DNA of 64,000 bases from Providencia vermicola (GTDB lineage Bacteria > Pseudomonadota > Gammaproteobacteria > Enterobacterales > Enterobacteriaceae), in NCBI RefSeq assembly GCF_020381325.1, contig NZ_JAGSPI010000010.1, positions 151,473 through 215,472 of the forward strand, read 5' to 3'. Shown piece by piece: positions 13,126-20,210 of the stretch. A program made the position numbers and the translations under genes. The notes beneath the pieces are model-generated. The model made no database searches, was not told the origin of the DNA, and saw only the letters and a list, made by a program, of their open reading frames with translations. The first letter of the stretch is position 1. Each line of letters begins with the position of its first letter.

Positions 13126-14781
13126 ATGTTAGCCTATAAAAATCTTTTTTATTCTTCAGTAAGGCAAGGCTCAAATACATATAAGACAACAATGATTATG
13201 CAGCAACTGATTGCTTTAACTTATATTTTAGCTTTTTCGACTCTTCCTGTTTTTTTAAGTGGAGATGTAAGCATAACAACCGATATCGCCATCATCGTTT
13301 CTGGTTTATTGGTAATGGTGCTGTGTGCGAGTACTTATCGCGCGGTACTCGGTAAAATATTCACCGTTGTTATTGCACTTTTGTGGGCGCTTAATCTATC
13401 CATTTCTTTCTTTTTCTACCAAAAGCATGATATCCGTTTTTCATCTTCTATTGCCGAAACCTTTATTAATACCAATAGCAATGAAACAATGGGTATGTTG
13501 TCCTATAATATTGGTTATGTCGCTTTTTATCTTATTGTTTTTGTTTTGTATTTATTTAGCATTCATCGGTGCTCAAAATACATATCACCGCGTATAACCA
13601 AATTGAATATAGTATTCGTAGTTGGGTTTCTGGTTTCTATTCCCATTTATTATTCACCATTACTTAAACAGCCCGATAGCCATTTATTAGTCGGCGAAAA
13701 ATATCTGCAAAACTCCCCTTTTTATAATGCGGCAGCCTTACTGAAAAATTTTTACGAAAACAGAGAGATAGAACAGATATCATCACAAAAGGTCTCTTTT
13801 CATTACGACAAAACCTCCAGCGATACACAAATTTATGTGTTGGTGGTTGGCGAGTCTCTGCGCCGAGATCACATGAGTCTGTATGGTTATGGCTATAACA
13901 CAACACCAAACCTAAAAAACCGCCAAAACCAAATGCAAGTTTTCACACAAGCGTACTCCCCGGCTCCTGTGACTATCTTGTCGGTACCAATTTCCCTCGC
14001 TAATATTCAGCTCACACAAATACAAAATAAAAAACATTACGCTGATAACATTATTTCATTAGCAAACCATGCTGGGTTCAAAACCTACTGGCTCAGTAAC
14101 CAAGGTAAGACCAACAAAAAAACCAGTGTGATATCTACGATCGCTAGTATGGCACAAGACAAAACGTGGAACGAGTTTGTAGGTTATGATAATGAATTAA
14201 TTGATGATTTCGAAAGTGCAATTAATGACAACACCGCAAAGAAAAAGCTGATTGTCTTACATACCTATGGGAGCCATGAACCTGCTTGTAACCGTTTTCC
14301 AGAAGAGCAACTCAAAAAAATGAGTGGGCAAGAGGATGATGATTGTTATGACAGCTCCATTGCCTATACCGATGCATTTATTGAAGAATTATTGCAGAAA
14401 ATAGAAGGCAAACCTGCCACACTGATGTTTTTTGCTGACCACGCACTGCAACGTTTAGACAGTGATGGCAATATTCATTACCATCATGGTGTAAATAATC
14501 CGAGAAAAGAAGCTTATGAAATCCCGTTATTTATTTGGTACAGCCAACGCACATCAGAAAAAAATACATTAACGGCAAAAACGTTAAATAGCCCCTACTC
14601 AACCGCAAATAATTATTGGCTAATCAGTGATTGGCTCGGAATACATCACCGCGCCTCGCAAAGCTGTTTATCACCCTTACGTGAATGTTATCAACCTAAT
14701 AAAAATATTCAGGTAATTGATGGTAACCGAAATTTATTATCCATTAATCAATTACCAACAGAAACGGTCGACCCACAATAA
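13126..14781 (+). CDS. Phosphoethanolamine transferase-like membrane sulfatase-fold protein
   Basis: This is a member of the EptA/CptA/OpgE group, which transfers phosphoethanolamine from phosphatidylethanolamine to lipid A, LPS core or glucans on the periplasmic side. It has 551 residues. Five membrane segments lie in the first third (about 27-45, 53-70, 77-98, 126-147, 161-178). The alkaline-phosphatase-like domain follows, with VLVVGESLRRDHMSLYGYG (nucleophile position S244), FFADHAL (D438, H439) and HHG (H453-H454) as probable metal ligands. The nucleophile position carries serine where MCR-1/EptA have threonine. The exact acceptor cannot be told from sequence. The start is uncertain: no clear ribosome binding site precedes 13126, and in-frame ATGs at 13192 and 13198 are alternatives. 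Confidence 0.8.
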   Translation: MLAYKNLFYSSVRQGSNTYKTTMIMQQLIALTYILAFSTLPVFLSGDVSITTDIAIIVSGLLVMVLCASTYRAVLGKIFTVVIALLWALNLSISFFFYQKHDIRFSSSIAETFINTNSNETMGMLSYNIGYVAFYLIVFVLYLFSIHRCSKYISPRITKLNIVFVVGFLVSIPIYYSPLLKQPDSHLLVGEKYLQNSPFYNAAALLKNFYENREIEQISSQKVSFHYDKTSSDTQIYVLVVGESLRRDHMSLYGYGYNTTPNLKNRQNQMQVFTQAYSPAPVTILSVPISLANIQLTQIQNKKHYADNIISLANHAGFKTYWLSNQGKTNKKTSVISTIASMAQDKTWNEFVGYDNELIDDFESAINDNTAKKKLIVLHTYGSHEPACNRFPEEQLKKMSGQEDDDCYDSSIAYTDAFIEELLQKIEGKPATLMFFADHALQRLDSDGNIHYHHGVNNPRKEAYEIPLFIWYSQRTSEKNTLTAKTLNSPYSTANNYWLISDWLGIHHRASQSCLSPLRECYQPNKNIQVIDGNRNLLSINQLPTETVDPQ

Positions 14782-14849
14782 AACTCGATATTTTGCCAAT
14801 CTTTGCTCATAGTTAGCGCATTGAGTTTCATCTAAATATCGAGGCTTGT

Positions 14850-15197
14850 ATGTTCGAATTAACTTTTTTACGTGAGTTATTAGGCTCTAGCGTTCATGTA
14901 CTTCAATTACTGTTAGAAGCCATTTCCGTCATCTGTGTGATTATTGGTTTAATCAAAACATTAATTGTATGGTTTCGCGTTAAAATAGCGCGTACCGCAC
15001 GTTATTGTTTTGGTGATTGGTTAGCCACCGCATTAGAGTTTCAGTTAGCAGCAGATATTTTAGCTACCACCGTTGACCCTGATTTAGATAGCCTGATCAA
15101 ATTAGGTATCATCGCCGTGATTAGAACGTTCCTAAACTATTTCTTAGCTAAAGAATTAGAACACCAGCCACAACAGCATACCCAAAAAATACAATAA
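14850..15197 (+). CDS. DUF1622 family small membrane protein
   Basis: A 115-residue protein with two or three hydrophobic segments (about 15-43, 62-75, 83-98). The features VIIGLIKTLIVWFRVKIART, FGDWLATALEFQLAADILAT and TFLNYFLAKELE are what I recall of the DUF1622 family. Its function is unknown. It follows the phosphoethanolamine-transferase-like gene by 68 bases on the same strand, so the two could be co-transcribed. The ATG at 14850 is preceded by ATCGAGGCTTGT, which contains a GAGG ribosome binding site. Confidence 0.75.
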   Translation: MFELTFLRELLGSSVHVLQLLLEAISVICVIIGLIKTLIVWFRVKIARTARYCFGDWLATALEFQLAADILATTVDPDLDSLIKLGIIAVIRTFLNYFLAKELEHQPQQHTQKIQ

Positions 15198-15222
15198 ATT
15201 ACCAAGCCCTTTTAACGAAAAA

Positions 15223-15251
15223 AAGCCTACACAATGTTCATGTGTAGGCTT
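15223..15251 (-). terminator. Terminator of asd
   Basis: A perfect 11-bp stem (AAGCCTACACA / TGTGTAGGCTT) has a 7-base loop. The A-run just left of it becomes a U-run on the minus strand, so it terminates asd. It may also stop rightward transcripts from the DUF1622 gene, though there is no T-run on that side. Confidence 0.85.
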
Positions 15252-15276
15252 GATAAAACACAGTATTAGTTTGCCA

Positions 15277-16383
15277 CTACAGTAAGATTCTCAACATACG
15301 GCGCAGCGGTTCAGCGGCGCCCCATAACAGTTGGTCACCGACAGTAAAAGCAGATAAATACTCTGGGCCCATATTCAGTTTACGTAAGCGCCCTACTGGC
15401 GTGCTTAATGTACCTGTCACTGCCGCAGGGGTCAGCTCACGCATAGTGATTTCACGGTCATTCGGCACGACTTTCACCCAATCATTATGGGAAGCCAACA
15501 GCTGTTCAACCTCGTTTAATGGAATATCTTTTTTCAGTTTTAAAGTGAAAGCTTGGCTATGGCAGCGCAATGCACCAATACGAACACATAAACCATCCAC
15601 TGGAATGATGTTATTACCCGTTGCTAAAATTTTGTTGGTTTCTGCTTGGCCTTTCCATTCTTCGCGGCTTTGCCCATTTTCCAACGCTTTATCAATCCAC
15701 GGGATCAAACTGCCTGCTAATGGCACACCGAAGGCATCTGTTGGCATTGTGCCACTACGGGTAAAATCGGTGACTTTTTTCTCGATATCTAAAATTGCGG
15801 ATGCAGGGTCTTGTAGCTCTTTTGCAACTTGCGTGTGTAATGACCCCATTTGAGCTAAAAGTTCACGCATATTACGAGCACCTGCACCCGATGCCGCTTG
15901 ATAAGTGGCAACAGATGCCCATTCAACCAAATTATTAGTGAATAAGCCGCCCAGAGACATCAACATCAAACTGACCGTACAGTTACCACCAACAAAGGTC
16001 TTAATACCTTTATTTAATCCATCTTGAATGTGTTGGTTATTCACAGGGTCTAAAATGATGATCGCATCATCTTTCATCCGCAGTGACGATGCCGCATCAA
16101 TCCAATAGCCATTCCAGCCAGCTTCACGCAATTTCGGATAGACATCATTAGTATAATCGCCCCCTTGGCAGCTAATGATAATATCTAATGCCTTTAGCGC
16201 ATCAATATCAAACGCATCTTGTAACGTACTACGGTGGCCGCCGTATGTAGGTGCTTCAGCACCGTGTTGTGAGGTCGTGAAGAACACAGGACGAATTCCA
16301 TCAAAATCACGTTCTTCAACCATTCTCTGCATGAGTACAGAGCCAACCATTCCTCGCCAACCAACAAATCCTACATTTTTCAT
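15277..16383 (-). CDS. asd: Aspartate-semialdehyde dehydrogenase
   Basis: Asd makes aspartate-4-semialdehyde from aspartyl phosphate with NADPH. This is the branch point to lysine/diaminopimelate, methionine, threonine and isoleucine, so the gene is normally essential for cell wall synthesis. It has 368 residues. The nucleotide-binding motif [12 protein letters not shown] is N-terminal, the catalytic cysteine is C135 in [10 protein letters not shown], and the active-site histidine is H275 in [10 protein letters not shown]. It is a single-gene unit with its own terminator. In E. coli asd is not located near the origin, so its position here is a rearrangement relative to that species. Confidence 0.97.
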   Translation of the reverse strand: MKNVGFVGWRGMVGSVLMQRMVEERDFDGIRPVFFTTSQHGAEAPTYGGHRSTLQDAFDIDALKALDIIISCQGGDYTNDVYPKLREAGWNGYWIDAASSLRMKDDAIIILDPVNNQHIQDGLNKGIKTFVGGNCTVSLMLMSLGGLFTNNLVEWASVATYQAASGAGARNMRELLAQMGSLHTQVAKELQDPASAILDIEKKVTDFTRSGTMPTDAFGVPLAGSLIPWIDKALENGQSREEWKGQAETNKILATGNNIIPVDGLCVRIGALRCHSQAFTLKLKKDIPLNEVEQLLASHNDWVKVVPNDREITMRELTPAAVTGTLSTPVGRLRKLNMGPEYLSAFTVGDQLLWGAAEPLRRMLRILL

Positions 16384-16526
16384 TTCTATTCACCCTGTTT
16401 GTTTAATATTTTACCAAAAAATTTCCAGTTCCGACTCAAGCCCTCTTAGATGCTGCCATTTTTATCATTCATCGGGCATTCACATAAGTTAAAGCTAGAA
16501 ATTTTTCGGATGTATTTTACTCAAAA

Positions 16527-16630
16527 TAATTCGAGTTGCAGGTAGGCGACAAGTGAAGAGAGCCCGATGAGCATACATGGTATGTGATTCGGCTGTCTGA
16601 ACGCAGTCAACACCCATGCAACTTGAAGTA
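16527..16630. repeat. Palindromic intergenic repeat, about 104 bp
   Basis: The left end (AATTCGAGTTGCA) and right end (TGCAACTTGAAGT) are near-perfect inverted copies. A second inverted repeat lies in the middle (ACATACC region reading CATACATGGTATG). From memory, it resembles small palindromic repeats scattered between genes in Yersinia, Serratia and Photorhabdus, especially the right end TGCAACTTGAAGTATGAC. Probably a MITE-like or RNA-structure element; only one copy is in this window. Confidence 0.6.
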
Positions 16631-16738
16631 TGACAAGTATAAACTTGACAAAATATGACCTAGTACGCAAGTGAATTTCATCACTATTAGCAGGATGATT
16701 AGTAATAAAACTAATGGACGCAGAGAAAATACAAAAAA

Positions 16739-16770
16739 AACCACGACAAGGAGTATGCGTTGTCGTGGTT
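16739..16770 (-). terminator. Terminator of rpmE2-rpmJ2
   Basis: A perfect 11-bp stem (AACCACGACAA / TTGTCGTGGTT) has a 10-base loop. The A-run at 16733-16740 gives a U-run on the minus strand. It lies 54 bases downstream of the rpmJ2 stop. Confidence 0.9.
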
Positions 16771-16824
16771 AAGCTAAAAATAAAATGAGGCAATACAGGT
16801 AAATTTTTAAAGGAAAAGCAGGAA

Positions 16825-16965
16825 CTAACGTTTTTTCTTGCAGCCTTGCACTGCTTTAAAACGCGGGTTAGCTTTACAAATCACATATACGCGCCCACGG
16901 CGGCGAACCACTTGGCAATCTGGGTGGCGCGTTTTTGCTGTTTTTAATGAACTCAACACTTTCAC
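16825..16965 (-). CDS. ykgO: Alternative 50S ribosomal protein L36 (type B, zinc-free)
   Basis: This is the zinc-independent paralogue of L36 used when zinc is scarce. The minus strand from GTG at 16965 reads [20 protein letters not shown], then [20 protein letters not shown] and GCKKKR: 46 residues, as I recall for E. coli YkgO. The regular CxxC zinc-ribbon pattern of standard L36 is missing. The gene begins 2 bases after rpmE2 and shares its Zur-controlled transcript. It is too short for most automatic calls. Confidence 0.93.
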   Translation of the reverse strand: MKVLSSLKTAKTRHPDCQVVRRRGRVYVICKANPRFKAVQGCKKKR

Positions 16966-16967
16966 GT

Positions 16968-17228
16968 TTACTTATCCTCTGTTTGCAGAAAACGCCCAAA
17001 ACGTTTCTGGAATTGTGCTGTTTTCCCTTCTTGGGAAATTAATTTTTGTTTTCCCGTGTAGAACGGATGTGATTGAGAAGAGACGTCCAACGTAACATAC
17101 GGAAAAGTTTCGCCTTCAAATTCAATCGTTTTTTCTGTTTTAATCGTTGAACCCACTTTGAAATAGGCATCCGCACTGGTGTCATGGAAAACAACTGTGC
17201 GATATTGAGGATGGATCCCTTGTTTCAT
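16968..17228 (-). CDS. ykgM: Alternative 50S ribosomal protein L31 (type B, zinc-free)
   Basis: This is the zinc-independent L31 paralogue (YkgM/RpmE2). It replaces zinc-binding L31 on ribosomes in zinc starvation, so that zinc can be reused. The ATG at 17228 gives [20 protein letters not shown], 86 residues, with the family core [13 protein letters not shown] and the end [14 protein letters not shown]. The cysteines of the zinc-binding form are absent. AGGTGG lies 5 bases before this ATG, which decides against an upstream in-frame GTG at 17237. It is the first gene of a two-gene operon with ykgO behind a Zur box. Confidence 0.95.
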   Translation of the reverse strand: MKQGIHPQYRTVVFHDTSADAYFKVGSTIKTEKTIEFEGETFPYVTLDVSSQSHPFYTGKQKLISQEGKTAQFQKRFGRFLQTEDK

Positions 17229-17247
17229 AATAACCACCTAAATGTAA

Positions 17248-17262
17248 TGTTATAATATAACA
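17248..17262. promoter_or_regulatory. Zur box upstream of rpmE2-rpmJ2
   Basis: TGTTATAATATAACA is a perfect 7-1-7 palindrome 20 bases upstream of the rpmE2 ATG. It matches the core of known enterobacterial Zur sites (GTTATA..TATAAC). Zinc-loaded Zur would repress the operon; zinc shortage would release it. The match and the gene content support each other. Confidence 0.85.
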
Positions 17263-17321
17263 ATACACTTTATCAAAAAGGGACGCAATGATTTTATTTG
17301 TCAAAAATAAACAAAGAGGAA

Positions 17322-17352
17322 GACAGGCGTTATTTTTGCCATAACGCCTGTC
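17322..17352 (-). terminator. Probable terminator of the yagU homologue
   Basis: A perfect 12-bp stem (GACAGGCGTTAT / ATAACGCCTGTC) has a 7-base loop, 24 bases beyond the stop codon on the minus strand. The U-run after it is poor, so termination may be partial. Confidence 0.6.
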
Positions 17353-17375
17353 CGTTGAGGTGAGAATAAAAAACC

Positions 17376-17999
17376 TTAACGATAGCCTTGCGATAGCGGA
17401 ACTTCAGGATCTGGCTCACCTGTTATACGGTTTCTTAAATCGCGACGGATAATCTCAATCGACCAAAACCAAATTAAATGCCCGAAAATTTCAGAAACAT
17501 TTTCATACCAAGGTAAGTCTAAAAGTGGCGGTGTTAAGCCCATTAAAGGGAATGAAATCATATGAACAAATAACTGCGCTAATGCCCCCGCTAATAGACC
17601 TTGCCATAATTTAATTTTTGGAAAAATCTCTGCCACGATGCAGTAACCAATCGCAAAAACCAGTGAAAAGAGGATATGTGTCACACCTACCCAATTAAAA
17701 ACATGTCCGGCGAATGTATACACTGCTGCATTTGGATCTACCATCCCTAACCAATCCCTTAAAAATACATAAGGTGGATTGAGAAAATTACGTGAGCAGT
17801 CCACTTGCTCAGCAACCCGGATCAGTGTTTCTGGTGAACAAGCGGCATTAAACATATCGGTTGGACTACGTGGTGGTAAAGGCACTTCAGCCCCCCACTT
17901 CACAAAGGCAGAAACAATCCCACTGATAATACCAACAAAGAACGCAACACCATAACGACGGCGTTTTTTTTCTGTAATATAAAAGAATCCCCGAGCCAT
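17376..17999 (-). CDS. yagU: YagU family inner membrane protein (DUF1440)
   Basis: A 207-residue membrane protein very close to E. coli YagU (recalled from memory: [36 protein letters not shown] and [18 protein letters not shown] are shared). About four membrane segments are visible (about 16-35, 93-122, 131-152, 172-186). YagU has been linked to acid resistance in E. coli, but its molecular role is unknown. It stands alone with its own downstream hairpin. In E. coli yagU lies not far from ykgM/ykgO, so this neighbourhood may have moved as a block. Confidence 0.92.
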   Translation of the reverse strand: MARGFFYITEKKRRRYGVAFFVGIISGIVSAFVKWGAEVPLPPRSPTDMFNAACSPETLIRVAEQVDCSRNFLNPPYVFLRDWLGMVDPNAAVYTFAGHVFNWVGVTHILFSLVFAIGYCIVAEIFPKIKLWQGLLAGALAQLFVHMISFPLMGLTPPLLDLPWYENVSEIFGHLIWFWSIEIIRRDLRNRITGEPDPEVPLSQGYR

Positions 18000-18276
18000 A
18001 AAACCTCTTTATTTGACTTAAGTTTTTTGAGATTTATTTATTCTCCTTTTATGAACATCCGTAAATGATATGAATCAATAAAATAATAATCACCAATAGA
18101 AATAATCACGCTCACAATTGCTACTCCGAGTTCACTGAACAGAAATAAAAACCAAAACGATAATTTCTCCAGCCACAATCTTTTGTATAATTAAGCCATC
18201 ACACATGATCATTTAATTGTTTATCAAATGGATACGTCATTATCGATGATAAACATACCATTTGGGGAAAAGGAAA
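18000..18276. other. yagU-nagK divergent intergenic region
   Basis: No gene is visible. Candidate signals for nagK are a TATAAT at 18186-18191 (no good -35 found) and an inverted repeat GTTTATCA (18219-18226) / TGATAAAC (18247-18254) with a 20-base spacer close to the gene, possibly an operator. GGGGAAAAGGAAA is the ribosome binding region for nagK. Confidence 0.45.
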
Positions 18277-19188
18277 ATGTATTACGGCTTTGACATGGGC
18301 GGAACCAAAATTGAACTGGCGGTCTTTGATAATGAACTCAATCAAGTCTGGCAGAAACGAGTTCCGACACCTAAAAATGACTACCAAGCACTGCTGGATA
18401 CCTTTCTTGTGCTCACCCAAGAAGCCGATGAAAAATTCAATTGCCAAGGGAAAATTGGCGTTGGCGTTCCTGGTATTGTTAATCATGCAGAAGGCACCGT
18501 ATTTACCACTAACGTTCCCGCAGCGCAGTACAAGCCTCTGATTCATGACTTAGCCAATGCGTTACAGCGCCCAGTAAAAGTGGAAAACGATGCCAATTGC
18601 TTTGCGCTATCCGAAGCTTGGGATCCTGAATTTAAGCGTTATCCAACGGTGTTGGGCTTAATTTTGGGTACAGGAGTGGGGGGCGGATTTGTCATTAATG
18701 GCAAAGTGTTGTCAGGGAAAAATGGGATTGCAGGCGAAATTGGCCACATGAACCTCAGTGTTCGCGCAGCAAAACTATTAGGGGATACCGTCCCTGAAGT
18801 AACCTGTGGTTGCGGACAAACAGCTTGCTTCGAGACTTACCTTTCAGGCCCTGGGTTTGAGCGTATTTATACTGCATTTACAGGGGAAGAACGCTCTGCT
18901 ATTGAAATTATTAAGCGATATCATCAGCAAAGCCCTGAAGCAGTCGAGCACGTTGAACGCTACATGTCTGTATTGGCGATGTTTATGGGGCAAGTCATTA
19001 CCGTATTCGACCCCGATTTAGTCGTCTTTGGCGGCGGTTTATCGCAATTTGAAGAGATTTACCAGCGTTTGCCTGAAGTTCTACCTCAATATCTGTATGG
19101 CATTGCCACTTTACCTGCCATTGAAAAAGCCCGCTATGGTGATTCTGGCGGGGCTCGCGGTGCTGCGTTCCTCAACTTAATCGACTAA
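18277..19188 (+). CDS. nagK: N-acetyl-D-glucosamine kinase
   Basis: This ROK-family sugar kinase phosphorylates N-acetylglucosamine, mostly from cell-wall recycling, to GlcNAc-6-phosphate. It has 303 residues from ATG at 18277 (MYYGFDMGGTKIELAVFD), the same start and length as E. coli NagK. An in-frame TTG at 18262 lies inside the ribosome binding region and is rejected. Visible motifs are the ATP-binding GFDMGGTKIE, the sugar-binding VENDANCFALSEAWD, GLILGTGVGGGFVINGK, GEIGHMNL, and the zinc motif CGCGQTACFE. The last four strongly favour NagK over fructokinase. It has its own terminator. The product can feed amino-sugar metabolism linked with glmS/glmU elsewhere in the window. Confidence 0.92.
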   Translation: MYYGFDMGGTKIELAVFDNELNQVWQKRVPTPKNDYQALLDTFLVLTQEADEKFNCQGKIGVGVPGIVNHAEGTVFTTNVPAAQYKPLIHDLANALQRPVKVENDANCFALSEAWDPEFKRYPTVLGLILGTGVGGGFVINGKVLSGKNGIAGEIGHMNLSVRAAKLLGDTVPEVTCGCGQTACFETYLSGPGFERIYTAFTGEERSAIEIIKRYHQQSPEAVEHVERYMSVLAMFMGQVITVFDPDLVVFGGGLSQFEEIYQRLPEVLPQYLYGIATLPAIEKARYGDSGGARGAAFLNLID

Positions 19189-19200
19189 CTTTCTTTTCAT

Positions 19201-19228
19201 ACTCCTTGGTAATTATCTACCAAGGAGT
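19201..19228 (+). terminator. Terminator after nagK
   Basis: A perfect 11-bp stem (ACTCCTTGGTA / TACCAAGGAGT) has a 6-base loop and is followed by a T-rich tail. It starts 12 bases after the nagK stop. Confidence 0.85.
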
Positions 19229-19248
19229 TCATTTACCTTTATTTTCAG

Positions 19249-19265
19249 ATGATAATCATTATCAT
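19249..19265 (+). promoter_or_regulatory. Fur box upstream of the yqiJ-flotillin operon
   Basis: ATGATAATCATTATCAT contains TGATAATCATTATCA, a perfect 7-1-7 Fur consensus palindrome. nagK to the left ends in a terminator and points toward it, so the only gene it can control is the yqiJ-like gene 230 bases to the right. A TAAAAT (19283-19288) just downstream may be the -10, with the Fur box covering the -35. Another palindrome, CATTTGCAAATG, lies at 19267-19278. Confidence 0.75.
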
Positions 19266-19498
19266 CCATTTGCAAATGGTGCTAAAATAACCCAAGACCG
19301 GTTTTATTATCATTGCCATTCTCAGAATAACTTCAGCAAATTATAAATAGAAAACAGCAAGATATTATTAAATTTGGGCGATAAAGACTTGTCTGATACA
19401 GCTTGCGACTAAAAACGCTATTATTACATTACATACAATAAGGTAATAAACAAAAACATCCGCCGTTACCCCTTAAACAACAATAAAGAGAAGGCCTT

Positions 19499-20134
19499 AT
19501 GGGATTGTTTTTTCAGAATAGTTTGATGTTTCCCACCATTGTTTTTAGTGGATTACTCATTATTGTTTTATTTTACTGGTTATGTGCAGCATTTGGCTTA
19601 CTCGATATTGATGTCTTTAATATTGATACCGAATTCGATGCAGGGCTTGATGCTTCAGGGTTCGCGGGCTGGCTCACCAAACTGGGCTTAGCGGGGATCC
19701 CTGTTACCATTATTCTAACCTTATTTACGCTATTTGGCTGGGTTATCAGCTACTTTTGCGTTTATGGCTTTATCCGTTTTATTGATTCAACCCTATTACG
19801 CTACCTTGTTGGCTTTGCCGTATTTGCCATCACACTGTTTATTTCCCTTCATCTCACTGCTTTATGTTTAAAACCCGTTCGTAAAAAACTGGTCAGCCTC
19901 AATAAACCCAAAACCGTACATCAGCTTATTGGCAAATTAGCGACTGTACGTTCAGGGTCAGTGAGTGAACAAAATGGGGAAGCGATGTTAGAAGATGGCG
20001 GTGCAGGGTTAATTTTACAGATACGCGCACCATCAACCGAGAATTTAAAGCGAGGCGATCGCGTCGTTATTATTAGCTATGACGCGCAGTCCCACAGTTA
20101 CCAAGTCGTGACGGAAGATGAGTTCCGTCATTAG
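19499..20134 (+). CDS. yqiJ: YqiJ-like NfeD-type membrane protein
   Basis: A 211-residue inner membrane protein with three hydrophobic segments (about 12-35, 66-94, 98-122) and a soluble C-terminal domain (about 140-211) of the OB-fold type found in NfeD/YqiJ proteins. That domain contains IGKLATVRSGSV, GLILQIRAP and RGDRVVIISYD. In E. coli and many bacteria YqiJ/NfeD proteins are encoded with a flotillin and act with it in membrane microdomains. Here the flotillin follows 76 bases downstream on the same strand. It is the first gene after the Fur box. Identification is by pattern and context; the family is divergent in sequence. Confidence 0.85.
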   Translation: MGLFFQNSLMFPTIVFSGLLIIVLFYWLCAAFGLLDIDVFNIDTEFDAGLDASGFAGWLTKLGLAGIPVTIILTLFTLFGWVISYFCVYGFIRFIDSTLLRYLVGFAVFAITLFISLHLTALCLKPVRKKLVSLNKPKTVHQLIGKLATVRSGSVSEQNGEAMLEDGGAGLILQIRAPSTENLKRGDRVVIISYDAQSHSYQVVTEDEFRH

Positions 20135-20210
20135 TTTTCACGATATAGACAATAAACCTTTGCTTGCCTATTTAAAATAACGACCTCGTCGGAACCTATG
20201 GAGAAGAAAT

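Larger units (their letters stand above)
16384..16824. other. asd-rpmJ2 intergenic region
   Basis: This gap of about 440 bases holds the asd upstream region (ribosome binding site AGGGTGA before its ATG), a roughly 104-base imperfect palindromic repeat (16527-16630), and the terminator of the rpmE2-rpmJ2 operon (16739-16770). No convincing gene is present. Confidence 0.65.
19189..19498. other. nagK-yqiJ intergenic region
   Basis: This 310-base gap holds the nagK terminator, the Fur-type palindrome and a probable promoter, then an AT-rich leader of about 200 bases that shows no gene. I looked for a RyhB-like small RNA because of the Fur site, but found no T-tailed hairpin and no RyhB core. 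AGAGAAGG is the ribosome binding site for the next gene. Confidence 0.6.

Noticed and set aside
15401..15853. 150-codon frame on the plus strand within asd
   Set aside because: It lies entirely antisense to a clear asd gene with intact catalytic residues and has no recognisable domain.
16521..16793. 90-codon minus-strand frame between asd and rpmJ2
   Set aside because: It overlaps the palindromic repeat and a terminator, and its composition does not look coding.
18262..18276. TTG start for nagK five codons upstream
   Set aside because: These codons form the purine-rich ribosome binding region; ATG at 18277 matches the family start.
19266..19498. Fur-regulated small RNA of RyhB type downstream of the Fur box
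   Set aside because: No RyhB core sequence and no hairpin with a T-run before the next gene; the site is better explained as the operon operator.
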